From NCBI GenBank assembly GCA_003991915.1, contig RQTK01000345.1:162726-226725 (forward strand): 64,000 nucleotides of DNA, in the 5' to 3' direction. Positions 37,117 through 49,660 of the stretch are shown in pieces. The notes below the pieces were generated by a model. It did no database searches. It had not been told where the DNA came from and saw only the letters and a list, made by a program, of their open reading frames with translations. Origin of the DNA: Elysia chlorotica (lineage: Eukaryota > Mollusca > Gastropoda > Plakobranchidae). The position numbers and the translations under genes are program-made. How positions within the stretch are numbered: position 1 is the first letter of the stretch; every line of letters starts with the position of its first letter.

Positions 37117-38108
37117 CAATACAAACACAAAAAACGTAGCTTTTGGTCAATGGGATACTTCATGAGATACTTTTGAAAACCCGTGGAAGTGAACTTTCAG
37201 AACATTATCATTCAGCAGGATAGTAAAAGACAATTTCATAGCTTTATCGGCGGACCTACATCTATATGGTTTTATGTTATAATTACGATGAGATCTGGTG
37301 TATTCTATTTAAATAGTTCTACTTAAAGAATTACAACAATGTCCCAACGATAACCTTAAAGCTATAACTTCATGTGCTGATTCATTAATTTTTTTTTTCA
37401 TCCAACGGGCTAATAAGATGACTTCAACTTTATGAGGATACGTAACCACGCAATTAGTGTTTTTGTTTTGCGGTCTGTCATACCAAAACCTAATGGCTTC
37501 GTTAGACCCGAAGCCCATTTGTTTCAGTCGCTGAAAGCAAGGAATAAAGGAGTCTCCGTTTGATTGTCTGACTCATGCTTTGTAGTGCTAAGTACCTTTC
37601 GTGTGATCATTCAGAACTAATCTGTAGAATAATTATTCACTAATGTTCAGATAGTAGATCTCTGTGGCGCTTTATCTATTTGCTTTAGGGATGCGTCATC
37701 TGTTTAGCCATATATAAGCCCCTTTTTGCGGTTGACATATCCATAATGATTCTGTCTTGATTTTTCTTTCTTTCTTATTTGTTATACATCCATTATTTAA
37801 GATTTCCCTTTATTCCTCCATCAATCAAACATTATCTCCGGTTTTTTCTTCCTCTTATCCTGTATCTATTTCTCTTTCCATCTGTTCATCTGTTATTTTC
37901 ATATCCTATTTATTCATATTCTTTCTCGGCCAATACATATGTCAACATGTATAAATTTGCCTGTGATTTCTCGCTTTTTTCCAGCAAGTTTTTCAAAAGA
38001 GAATCTGTGCTTTTATAGCAAATCTTTCGGCTGCCGTTTCCTCTTTTCCCTGGCTTGTATATTCTTAGCTTAAAGTTGAGGGCGTGGCGGTATTTCTGAC
38101 TTTTTATT
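37117..38108. other. Non-coding, nothing recognised
   Basis: AT-rich; pyrimidine-rich from 37760. Confidence 0.45.
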
Positions 38109-38242
38109 CTCCCCCCCCCCCTCTCTTTCTCTGTACCCATCTCTGTGCCTCTTGTCTCTCTGTCTGTCTGTCTGTCTGTCTGTCTGCCTCTGAATCTGTC
38201 TGTCTCTCTCTCTCTCTGTTTCTCTGTCTCTCCCTCTATCTC
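38109..38242. repeat. CT/GTCT simple repeat
   Basis: A C run, CT units, six GTCT units at 38157-38186, then CT again. Confidence 0.94.
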
Positions 38243-38686
38243 TCTTCCTGCATCTCCTTTACTTGTCTCCCCCAATCGATTGAGAATCCCGTGCCAAGAA
38301 TGGCTACCGTTGAACACAACAGTCAATTAATGCAGAGTGAGTGGGGGAAACACTGAAACCCGTATCGATCCAGTACATACATACCCATAAGCCAGTACCC
38401 ACCATTCCATAATCACGTACATATAACTGTCATGCATACAAACAAGTCAAGCTTCTATGAGCATCCCCAGAGTTCTCGGGTAAAGAGCAGGCATGGGCAC
38501 AGACCTAGACATGCACGTAGAAAAGGGCACTTTTACAAAATAATGTGGAGTTGGAAAGATAAGCCCCCGAGCTCGCTCTCTCTCAGGCGGTGAGCGCCAA
38601 GACAAAAGTCCGATGCTGCGTGTTTGTCAGAGATACAGGCTGGATTTGGAGGAAAATAAACGCCATTCAACGGCCCTAACCTCTCT

Positions 38687-38947
38687 GCCCTCCTCTCCCT
38701 CTCTTTCTCTCTACTCTCACCCTCTCTTCTCTCTTATCTCTCTCATTCTCTCTCTTCTCTCTTTTCTCTCTCTTTATCTCTCTCTTTCTTTTTCTCTTAT
38801 TCCGACTTCCTTTCACTCTCTCTTAAACTCTCTAAACTGTTCTGTCTCTCTATGTTCCTTTTCTCTATCTTTTCCTCTTTGTTTTACTTTCCCTTCCTTT
38901 GTATGTGTGTCTGTATGTCTGCCTGTATCTTTGTCTAGACTATCTGC

Positions 38948-39028
<81 letters not shown>

Positions 39029-39060
39029 CCTTTCCCTAACTCTCTATTTTCTCTCTATCT
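38687..39060. repeat. Pyrimidine-rich tract with a long CT core
   Basis: Degenerate CTCTT units, then about 35 perfect CT units at 38952-39022. Confidence 0.95.
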
Positions 39061-40830
39061 GTCTCCTGCGGTTTTTTCACGAGAACTTGTTCAATGATAA
39101 TGGAGCAATGCAAAGGTCCAAACAAGCTATCTAGAAGAGATAACATGAAAGTACATGTCCAAAGATAAATCAGTGCAGATTAAACGAGAATGTTTGACCA
39201 AAGGTTAAAGTAATGTCATGGGTTTCCATTTATTAAAGTTACATAAGAATTATGCTAATTAATAATTATTCATTTCACGGTCGACACACCAGCCCAATAA
39301 CTTAAGTTGTCAACTGTACCAACTGTACGAAAAAGGTGAGTAATATAGCTCACTTTTAAATCAACAAAATATGTGTACACGATTTCAAGATTCAGTTGAC
39401 CTGAATCCCAAAAAAATGTTGAAACATGCACATATACAGGTAAATGTGTTCATGGCAGACATTGAAAAATTGTACCTTTAACATGTTTAGCTTCTAGCGC
39501 AATTTCTTTAATTTGGAAAAGTAATTAATTTTCTGATATCTGCCTGTTGTTTTATGGCCCAAGGAAACAAGAAGCGGGAGCGCATGGATGTAACTTGGGG
39601 ATTGTTGCAGGACGAAACAACCTAAATAAGCCAGTGTAGGCCTATATAATTATTTAACGTGGTAACAGCTAAAAAAATGCATTTGAACGAAGACCCCACC
39701 CCCTGCCTTTCCGCTCTCAAATTAAGGAAAATAACATTCGCCAACAGGCAGATATAAGCAGACCTACAATTATTCCTTCTTCCATGAGAAGGCGTAGTTT
39801 TTCAAACAATGCAGGTTCCCCAAGCACTCACCCTTGTGCATGCCCCAGCACGCTAAAAGGATGTATAAAATCCCTTAATTATAGACTTCGTACAAGGGTA
39901 GTAATTTTTGCGTCACTCTGAAATGGCGTGATGTCAATTCTATTGAAGACTTTGTTTTGAATAATTCACAGCTTTGGCATAAAGAGTTATATTTAAAGGG
40001 AGGAAATTATCCTTCCTGAAAAAATGTTTTTACGGAATCTTTAAGGTTCTTTTGCACAGGTCGTTTATCTAACAATTTCACATGCCAGCTTTGTTTTAAG
40101 CAGAGATGTTGAAATCAACACGAGTCGAATGCTCTATTGATGGGTAACTTTAATCATGCCTCATCTTTACATGTAAATCACTTGGACACAAGATAGTGAT
40201 CAAAGAACTTTCTTAGTTGCCAACATGGTCATGACTTAAAAAGCTCACTGCACGATCGTAGACTGATGCTTTTGGACAAAAACTCACGCATTAATGTAAC
40301 GCGATGATTTGTCTACGGTCGGTATACTTCTCGGCTACTACAGCATGAAGTTAATCCACATTTAATTGAGAACAAAACTGGCAAAAATCTGAGTTTATTA
40401 ACCAATATCCCTTTTTTCATAAAATTATAACATCAGGGTCGAACCAAAAATTTTTTTACTTCGTTAGAAAAAAGAAACAAAATGCGAAGAGACACAGTAC
40501 CGAAGAAAGGAAAATCACCAACTGATTTTTTAACCTCGGACCACCTTCCCACCACACTAGAGTATTAACGACTGTGCTATCTTCCCCCCCCCCCACCCCC
40601 CCCAGCCATATTCAACTAGACCTACTGTGTTTCCTGCAATGTATCATGTCAATATGTAAATACCAAGAACATCAGACATCATCTATAGAAAGATGAGACT
40701 GAATGTTTTTCAATTTTTGTTTTTGGTTGTTGTTTAAATAATCAGTCTTGGAACGAGCAAGCATAATTGGTGGCGAAAAAAACGTTAAGCCATTTTATTT
40801 TTTGTGTGAAGCTCGTCTAAAAAGCGCTTG
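39061..40830. other. Non-coding, AT-rich
   Basis: A C-rich run lies at 40586-40605. A frame near 39922-40010 faintly resembles a transposon protein but is too short to assign. Confidence 0.45.
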
Positions 40831-41030
40831 ATTGTTTCCTGCCCACGCATCATATGATTACCAAGACGATCGCATTACTGATCGGCGGGATCGCCTAGAC
40901 CGCGCTATCTTGGCCCTCCGACATCGCTGGCACCGCCGCGAGCCACACATATTGAGTTCAGTAATGATGGATTGGATGGGATCAGCGGAGCTCAACACAC
41001 AACACGTTTTCCCCCTCTAGATCAACAAAA
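40831..41030. other. GC-rich patch, unrecognised
   Basis: It holds a 62-codon frame rich in Arg/Asp/His (YDYQDDRITDRRDRLDRAIL) with no known family. It could be an old gene or transposon fragment. Confidence 0.25.
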
Positions 41031-41252
41031 TCTGGGTAAGGAGGCTTCTAGGTTGCTGGAAAAGGGGCTGCTGCAGACGGGACTTTTTCTTCCTACATCG
41101 GATTTTTTTTATTCATGGAGATCGAAAAAGATGGAATTTTAAAAAAGCTCAAAACCCATCACCATGGCTTTGCTATTTTTCGGGGTTTTTTTTGGGGGGG
41201 GAGGGGGAGGGGGGGGCGGGTTTCTTTACAAACTTTTTATTTATCGTGCCTT

Positions 41253-41359
41253 NNNNNNNNNNNNNNNNNNNNNNNNNNNNNNNNNNNNNNNNNNNNNNNN
41301 NNNNNNNNNNNNNNNNNNNNNNNNNNNNNNNNNNNNNNNNNNNNNNNNNNNNNNNNNNN
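41253..41359. other. Assembly gap (107 N)
   Basis: A run of N next to a CT array. Confidence 1.
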
Positions 41360-41366
41360 TCTCCCC

Positions 41367-41439
<73 letters not shown>

Positions 41440-41442
41440 TCC
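41360..41442. repeat. CT microsatellite next to gap
   Basis: (CT)n with one CGCT. The upstream boundary is lost in the gap. Confidence 0.96.
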
Positions 41443-41959
41443 CTTCGGGCACATACAGTTTTTCATTCAACGATTACTCATACATCTATATATCTATCTA
41501 TAAAACAACCAATCTATTGTTGCTGTATGGAACAAACTGAAATAACATCTGACGCTCACCTCTGATGAGTTTTATAATTCTTCTGCTGGGACAATTGTTG
41601 CTTGCTTTTTCCTAATGCTATACCAGACTCGATCTGTCTTAAGTTTGGAAACGGTTTGTCAGAAAATTTTAAGAACATTGGCGTCCCATTAGATATCGTG
41701 AAAATTTAAAAATAACCCTTTTCGCCTTGAAATTGAATATGTCTAAACATTAATGTTTAGGAGTGCTTAATATATTATTAGAAAGTTGGGTTTAAACGTA
41801 ATTTTTGTTCTGAATATAGTTTGAATTCGTAATTCTTTATGCAATGTGTATAGTGGATACGGAATTCACTTAAAGTCAGAAAAAAAATAACAATAACAAA
41901 AAGATTTATTGAGGTAGACTTAAACGTTTTCTGGCTGTTTTCAGCAAAATTTTGATGAT

Positions 41960-42087
41960 TTTGCCTCTCAGAGAGATAAAGGAGTCACCGTTGCTACTAG
42001 GATAGTGTATTAACTGTTCTAGGACATCATGGGCACAATATAGCTGGTACTGTGCTGACATGCCATAAAAATAAACTCACTCACTTG
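41960..42087 (+). mobile_element. SINE 3' fragment, diverged
   Basis: CTAGGACATCATGGGCACAA, TATAGC, GTGCTGACATGCCATAAAAA and AACTCACTCACTT parallel the copy at 37042-37116 in order and spacing. Confidence 0.5.
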
Positions 42088-42409
42088 TAAAACATTTGCT
42101 GAACATTTATGCAAACCTAGCCATGGTTTATGAATTGATAAGTGCCAAATATACCCAATGGACAGCATGGAGAAAAGAGTCAAAAGAAACAGATAGGCAG
42201 AGGATAGCGGCATGGACCTTGCCGGGCTGAGAGGGACAAGTGTTTAGGTCGTCTTCACAGCTAGTGAATGAATCCTAAAAGAAGAGGGAAAGAGTCAGTC
42301 TGAACGGTTCCGGCCGTGCCATCATACGGCGTGTAGTCGGTAACAGGTCTCTAGCTAGCAATCAATGACACCCAGACCACGAGCGCTGGGGTGCGGCAAA
42401 ACAGAAATC

Positions 42410-43092
42410 AATACTGGGTTTCTCTAGCGTACCAAGCAACCAATTCCCTATTCTGAAACATCGATATTTATCACGCTTCTCTATGGACGAAGCAACCTCT
42501 ATCCCGCTCTGATACATCGATATTTATCACTCCACTCCATAGACCAACTAATTTATACCTCATACTGAAACGTCGGCATTTAACAAGCTTCTCAATGGTC
42601 GAGATAACTTAGCCCTCATTGTGTAATATCGATATTTATCAGGCTTCTTTGTAGACCCCCCCCCTTTTGTGTGTGCAACATTGACATTTATTACTCTTCT
42701 ATGTACACCAAATAACTCATATCCAATTATGAAACATTGATATGTACTACAATCCGCTGTGGGCGAACCTTACACCCAGTTATGAAACATCGATATTTAT
42801 GACGCTTCTCCGTACATCTATCCATCTATAATTCGTTCTTGAACTTCGATTCTTATCATGCTTCTGTGTATACCTGACACATTATATGATGTTTTAAAAG
42901 ATTGATATTTCATCACGCTTTTGTGCATGGCGTAGACCAAACAATATTTAATCAATTGTGAAATATCGATATTTATCCCATTTCTTTGAAGAAAAAACAT
43001 TTTTTTATTCCATTGTGAAATTTTGACATTTAATGCATGTCTCTATAAACGAAACAACATATACCCTGTTCTGAAACAATTATATCCAACCA
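42410..43092 (+). repeat. Degenerate minisatellite, period about 57 bp, about 11 copies
   Basis: The recurrent core is TGAAACATCGATATTTATCA followed by CGCTTCTCTATGGACGAA and a CAACNTATACCC-like spacer. Cores start near 42462, 42519, 42575, 42631, 42690, 42748, 42790, 42848, 42903, 42967 and 43024. Units vary by substitution and small indels, so the array is old. Confidence 0.88.
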
Positions 43093-44688
43093 AGAATGAG
43101 ATGAATAGAATATTGCCAATGGTAGTGATTTATTGACATTTTTATTGATGCTGCAGCAAAAGGTCAGAACACAAAACACGCTATACATTTTTTCTTTCAA
43201 CCTTTGATTATATTAATTCTAACGCTACTCACTAATTTTGATTTGTTATCTAATTTTTCAAGCAAATGCAAAATAAAACTGTAGCACAAAGCTATAATGT
43301 TGCTGTCAAAACTTTCTAATCTTTAAATACAATTACTTTACTAACGGGGTTTTCCCGGTTCTCTTTTTCGAACTGATCTGGTGGGTAATTGTCCACTTTA
43401 AGTGCCGCACAAAAGGATGATCTTTTACCAAATCTGTGAAATCTTGACAGTTATAAAAACCAGTCAACAGAAGAAAAAACAATGAAACCAACCATTCAAC
43501 ACATGAATGATTTAATAGTTTTGTTGTTCATACTTAGAGTTACTTTAAAGCTGATGTTGTTAGAAGAAGCCATAACATTATATGTTTACGCATTCCTCAT
43601 GTTTGTTAATAAAAAATACCACTTGGAAAGTAAGAATCTAAAACTTACGTAAGTTTAATTACCCTGTCGAGTTATTGGAGAAATAAAAGGAATACGAGAA
43701 AAAAGATAGAGCCACGTTCTTTAAAATTTGTAACAGGAGTTTGTGAATGCCTGCAAGAAAAAAAGGTAAAGAAATTATCGACGTTCGGTGAAGAAGCGAC
43801 ATGAGTCATCAAAAAGTCTAAAATAAACGTCTCTGGATGATGGAGAAACTGAAATAAAGTACCGGGCAATTTCACTTTCCTAGGAGAAAGGGGAAAGAAG
43901 AAGCGTTGGATAAGGCGAGCGACTGCGGAGGCACTGTCAAAGATTCCTTTTTAGAGAAGGGTTATTAGGCGTTTTGGTCACTTAGATGAATATCCTTTTT
44001 TGGCTCGTGATCCAGTGAATTCAATGGTTCGATAGTAAATTTCCACTCTACCTAAGTTGCAAGAATAAATGAATGCGCAATGGTCTCGCATCAGTGAACA
44101 TTGTTCAGCAGAGCAGATGAAAGCCAATAGATTAGCGGCATCCTTTATCTCGCCACATGGCACACAAAACCCATATCTTGCTCAAAAGAACTAAACGTTC
44201 ACATCAGGCCAAGAACTTGAACGACAATCAATATGACAATGTTGTTCATGTAGAGGCAGGCGTTTGATTACAGTGTAGACGAAGCTCTTCGGCCATTCTG
44301 CATGAGAATGCGAGAAAGATTTTGACCTTGCGATCAAATTATAGATCAGATGTCGAATACGCCCACAATTAGACATCCTAGGGTTCAGTATGGCTTGATG
44401 CAAATAAGATCTAACCTCTGCTTATTTGCACCCAGGGGGTAATTTTTGTAGTCAAAGCAGCTGCACTTAAACATGCCTTGTAATGTAACCGTCTCTCTGC
44501 TCTCTATGATAATTGCACAACACTTTGTTGCTCTTTTGTGCCTGTCTATTTCCTTTCCCATTCTATGGTAATGCTTTCTGTCTGTCACCTCTCACTGGCT
44601 ACTAATCTTCCTTTTTGTATCTGTATAAAAGTTTGTCGATTTATTTTTTTTGTCCCTCACTCTCTCTGCCGGATATAATGTTATTCTT

Positions 44689-44689
<1 letters not shown>
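43093..44689. other. Non-coding, nothing recognised
   Basis: Short frames at 43672, 43978, 44191 and 44385 (minus) show no domain. Confidence 0.45.

Positions 44690-44742
<53 letters not shown>
44690..44742. repeat. CT microsatellite
   Basis: About 25 perfect CT units. Confidence 0.97.
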
Positions 44743-44745
<3 letters not shown>

Positions 44746-45101
44746 CTCTGTTTTTCTTTCTCCAGTGTCCTTTCCTCTTTATCCCATTTTTTTAACAATC
44801 TTGAAATAATAATTTAACATAAAAGTATTATTTATTCATTTTAGACATTCGACTTTTGCAGAAGCTGAACAACATTACCGTGAAGAAAAAAACAATTACT
44901 GCAAAAAAATTACCCAAACACATTACACCGAGAATCAGCAAAGAATGTGTGCTCTTGCAGATAAATCCGAATACCCCGTCTATTGGATTTCAGTATTTTT
45001 CGTAATACAGATTTTTGATCGCCTTGAAATGTGATAAAGTTTGTGAAGTGTAATGGCTTTAATAATCATTTTATAGTAATGCGAACAAAATATTGTCCTA
45101 C

Positions 45102-45198
45102 CTCGCCCCTAAGTGCTGGCGTGGGAGTCGATCTGTGACATCAACTTTCAAACTCCAGAGCAGAGAGTTCCAAGCAATCCCAGTCTTGGTTCCTTCAC
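45102..45198 (-). other. Candidate exon bounded by good splice signals
   Basis: On the minus strand, CTCCTCTCTTTATCAG precedes 45198 and GAG|GTAGGA follows 45102. This makes a 97-base segment with one open frame (GEGTKTGIAWNSLLWSLKVD and on). No family is recognised. It is on the same strand as the sodium channel and could be a 5'UTR exon, but this rests on splice motifs only. Confidence 0.15.
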
Positions 45199-45301
45199 CT
45201 GATAAAGAGAGGAGAAAACAGGTATGAAGCGTCGATCCATTAACAATAGAGAGAAAACTTGCGTAGCTCTTTGGTCCTAGATAATGACCAGCAGTGATCA
45301 A

Positions 45302-46498
45302 ATAGAGACTTAAACTGGAAATAACTCTTTTTTAATGGGGATCAGAACACTAAACTATGAGAAGCGTTGGAACCGAAACGCCATTTCCCACCCGTTGAAA
45401 ACAAGTCATATTCTGTGCAAATTGTCCACTAGATTCTGATTAATAGCTAGCTACGTATAGTCACCCCAAAGCTTTCTTTAATCACATTCTAATGCATATC
45501 TGGTTATTAATAGTCTAATAACATTTGAGAATGTTTCGCTGGTTATACGTCAGCTCAAAGATACGCAAGGTGTAAGGAAAGGTTAATTTAAAGTGAATGT
45601 ACATATCTAGAAACAGGCCATGTTTTACTTATAGAGCACATTCTCATTGTGAATCGCGATAGAAATGTCCTCTGTGACATCCTAATTGATTATTTTGATT
45701 TTCTAGTAAGTCACTAAAACCTTGCCCTGGTTTGAAAAATTGGCTCAGAATCAATATGAAAACTAATTTACAAGTGGTTTACTAAGCCAAAGTTAATGAA
45801 GAGAAACTTGTGGAAAAAAAAACATTCCACAAAAGAGAAAAAATATACATGAATCTACCAACATATATTGAAAAACTATTTTTGTGCCAAAGTATATTAG
45901 ACTTTAGGACTGAAACTCCATTTAAGAGTGTGTACACGTTCACCTAGATTCCTTACACGATGAAATTGTATCATTCAATACACACCTGATGTTCTTTACA
46001 CACAAATAAGAACGTGTGTAGACATCTAGTCAGATCTCTAAAAATATTGGCGAATTAAGATGGACTCTTAAAAGTATTGACAGTGTACTAGATTTCTTTA
46101 GAATGTGTAAATTATTACCAAGGCATATTTTATGATTTTTATACTTGGAAAGTGCTATGAGCCAATTTTTTTACTGCACGCAGAAAATTTCTTATCTAAA
46201 TTTGTTGAATGTTAAGTGCTTTTACAGGCAGGGCAAACATTTTCACTACAGTCGTCATTACTAAGTCAAACACATTTCGCCTGCAAAGTGTGAAAATATT
46301 GATTTTTCTCCTCTAGAGAACTCAACCGTACCTCGATACATGTATATGACTTTTCCACATGTTAAGGAAAGTATTGCGTGTTACCAGCGAAACGGTTTTC
46401 GCTGTTGAATAGTGTAAATTTATTACAGAATAGGTGTGCGCCTGAAAAAGCAACACATACATTTGCCCATCTCTTAGAACAAAATATATTAAGATCAC

Positions 46499-46501
<3 letters not shown>
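45302..46501. other. Non-coding, AT-rich
   Basis: Nothing recognised. Confidence 0.5.

Positions 46502-46566
<65 letters not shown>
46502..46566. repeat. GA microsatellite
   Basis: About 30 perfect GA units. Confidence 0.97.
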
Positions 46567-46567
<1 letters not shown>

Positions 46568-46792
46568 AAGAGACAGTTACAACGTTCAAATTGATAACCT
46601 ACAAACAGTAAATGTGAAGAATCAATCTACATTATAATAGAGATATTGAAATGTTAATAGACAGCCACACAAAAAGGAATGAAAAGAGTAAATTTGGTGT
46701 TGTGAGCTTTAGAAAAATTTATATGAGTAAAGCAACTTTCCGTTACATAATGATTAAGTAATCTGTGATTACAAAAGAGCAATGACCTCAGC

Positions 46793-46950
<158 letters not shown>

Positions 46951-47986
46951 ATTATATACAACGAAATTTAAATAAAATTTAGATAAAAACAGGTAGTTTC
47001 AGAAGGCTTATTGTAAGGTGGAAAACATAGGAAAATGCATTTATACCAGCTGTCCCATTATGTTGCTCAAAGTGCTTTACATTTTCATTTATCAATCATT
47101 GGATGTATTACATTTCCCTAAAATTATAATGCAAACACTAAATTATTACTCATAATCATTGTAAAGTTTGTGTGCAATAAAAGCGGTATAATACATAAAC
47201 ATAAGGAACGATGGTGAATAGCTAGCAAATGCATAAAAAACTAATATGTAAACATTTTAATCGTGGAGACGTATTAGTAAATAGACCATACATTTACAAT
47301 AAAAGAAATATGACTATATTTACTGATAGACAAGCTAAAATTCATTTGCTATTAGATACTAGTAGAAAAAAGACAATTATACCCTTGTGGCTTTAAAAAA
47401 GGAGATGCTAATAAATTTCAGACAGGTAGTTTGATGCAGACTGTTATCTGTCACGTTTATAGACAGGCAAGCACACGAGTAAGACAACTTAACACTGTGC
47501 AATAATAAGACAGGGCGTTGGTGCATCGAAAAACCTTTTTGTCTGACACAGTGACGCACCGCTATTTAGGAAATGGCACATAGGCATGTCGATCTAGCAA
47601 GAATAGATACCAATATTCATACTTATCTTTAACTAAATATCAAGGGGAAACGATCGCATAATCGATTCACATTGACATTAATGGCAGTAACTGCAAGACT
47701 CTCTGATGACCAGATGCTCATTGCTTTGCTAAGTGCCTCTACTGCCATTTAGCAATTTGAATTTATTATACGATCTAGCGTTTACTGCGCCTGCTTGTTG
47801 AGTTTAACAATTGCGCTTCGTTAGATCAATCCTAGATCTAGGGAAGTCGGGACAGTCTCCATTGCTTTATTTCCATTTGGCGTACGATTAAGACACGGGT
47901 ACACCTAATTTTTAAAGCAGCGTTGAGCTATTAGAGTGAACAAAATGTGATTTGTTTATGTGATAATACAGTTAATTTTAGTCTCT
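46951..47986. other. Non-coding, AT-rich
   Basis: Nothing recognised. Confidence 0.5.
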
Positions 47987-47997
47987 TAGCAGAAGGA

Positions 47998-48541
47998 CTC
48001 AGAAATAAAGAGACGCATCACCATCGCCAAAAAATGCCTTCTCAAAATACTCACAAATACTGACCAACAAAAGAGTGAGTTTGCCAACCAGACTGAGAAC
48101 AATGAAATGTTTTGTGTGGTCACCCTTCTTATATGCAAGTAAAACATGGACATTAAGTAAGTCTATAGAGAAGAGAATAGATGCCTTGGAAATGTGGATG
48201 TATAGGAGAATGAACAGAATTTCTTGGAAAGATAAGGTGACAAATAAGGAGGTCTTGGCTAAAGTTGGCATGCAGAAACTAGAACTGCTGCAATTAATCC
48301 AAAGAAGAAAACTGGCATACTATGACCATATAAGAAGACACTGCAGCATCCAGAAAAGAGTTGTGGAAGGCAAGGTTGAAGGGAAGCGTGGTAGAGGAAG
48401 GAAGAGGCAGTCGTGGCTTGCCAACATACAGGAGACATCCCAGTTACGACTGAGTGTAGCCTGTGAAGCAGCCTTGGACCGTGAAAGATGGCGCCGAATG
48501 ACAGCCCACCTCGGAGACGGGACGGCACAGTGATAGATAGA
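47998..48541 (+). mobile_element. 5'-truncated LINE (non-LTR retrotransposon), C-terminal part
   Basis: The insertion carries the C-terminal region of an endonuclease/reverse-transcriptase polyprotein. It has EIKRRITIAKKCLLKILTN, then KCFVWSPFLYASKTWTLSKS, EKRIDALEMWMYRRMNRISW, and the basic KRGRGRKRQSWL motif that ends many animal LINE proteins. The first segment (from 48002) and the second (from about 48075) are in different frames, so at least one indel has broken the gene. The stop TGA at 48531 runs into a short GATA tail. An 11-bp duplication, TAGCAGAAGGA, flanks it at 47987-47997 and 48542-48552. The 3' end with short simple repeats instead of poly(A) suits RTE-like elements; the clade is inference. 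Confidence 0.9.
48075..48533 (+). pseudogene. LINE reverse transcriptase C-terminal fragment
   Basis: 152 codons open to a natural stop within the truncated LINE. The catalytic YxDD part of the reverse transcriptase is missing because of 5' truncation. The reading frame shifts near 48065-48075 relative to the upstream coding remnant. It opens at a GTG and has no ATG start of its own, so it is not an independent gene. It may be transcribed only by read-through. Confidence 0.85.
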
Positions 48542-48552
48542 TAGCAGAAGGA

Positions 48553-49500
48553 GAAAATGAGCTAGATTAAGCTCTTAAAATGATGCCCATAAGAATAATT
48601 TTAGTTTAATCTTTTATCTTTTGTCTGCTGGTTTGGTTTTGCTTTAAACCTAAATTAATCAATACAGTCATAGGTCCGAAATTCATTTTAAAGAACGGAA
48701 AAAATTATAATTGTTAGTAAAAGTACGTATATAAAATAATTATCCATCCGATATTTTGTCCCGACGTGTAACATCCTTCCGAATTGGATGCACGACAGGG
48801 ACACGTCATTAATAAGGAGGTTTATTTCTAATTTCAAATAATTTTTCGGCCAAAATTATATTTTGATACATTATGTGCACAATCACCAATCACAGTAATG
48901 TTTTTGATTTGTTTCATTCTTAGAAAAAAAATTGTCAATGCGTCAATAATAATGAAAGAGCTTTTGAAAATGGAAAGGAATAATTGGCCCAACGAGATGA
49001 AAAAAAAATGATCCGGTCAGAAATCACAACCTGAAGCAACCAGCTTTTTGCCTGTATGTTCGTTCGTTTTAACTTAATATATTACAATATGTCCAAACAA
49101 AGAGTACGATTATCGTTAAAGGGCAGATCTACTGGATCTTTACAATTATACAAAGCGATGAAACAAGAACGAAATAGATGTTAACAAAATAACAACAACT
49201 AAGTCTGGACAGACAAAAAAACCTGAGAAGTCGACAATGGCATCAGGGCTGAAAGCGTGCTAGTGTTTTTGTTGAGCTTGTATTTGGACTAATCTTGCTA
49301 ATGGAGCTGCCTATCCATATTGCATGAGGAGAACATTGGCCGCTCAAGAGGATTCTGAGAGCGTTAGAACACTCCAGGGGCACATAGGAGAGGCTTCATG
49401 AACATCAGCCGTCGCTCGACAGGCCCACGACGGTGGAGGGAGGACAGACACAGACACACAGGGAGGGAACGAGGAAACAGAGACATTATGAGGGAGGTGA
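48553..49500. other. Non-coding, AT-rich
   Basis: Nothing recognised. Confidence 0.5.
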
Positions 49501-49517
49501 ACAGAGGCAAGTGGAGG

Positions 49518-49570
<53 letters not shown>

Positions 49571-49660
49571 AAGAGAAACAGAGACAGAGACAGAGAGACG
49601 CAGACACACAGAGAGGGAACGAGGAAACAGAGACAATATATGGAGGAGACACACAGTGAG
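49432..49660. repeat. GA/GACA-rich tract with internal duplication
   Basis: (GA)n lies at 49520-49567. On either side, a roughly 40-bp unit (CAGACACACAGAGAGGGAAC, GAGGAAACAGAGACA) occurs twice, at about 49450 and 49600. Confidence 0.92.

Larger units (their letters stand above)
47987..48552. repeat. Target-site duplication pair of the LINE (11 bp)
   Basis: TAGCAGAAGGA occurs at 47987-47997 and again at 48542-48552, exactly flanking the LINE. Confidence 0.9.

Noticed and set aside
39922-40010. Possible transposon protein (WRDVNSIEDFVLNNSQLWHK)
   Set aside because: Only a short frame with a vague resemblance; no diagnostic motif.
48259-48528. 89-codon minus-strand frame inside the LINE
   Set aside because: Antisense shadow of the LINE protein.
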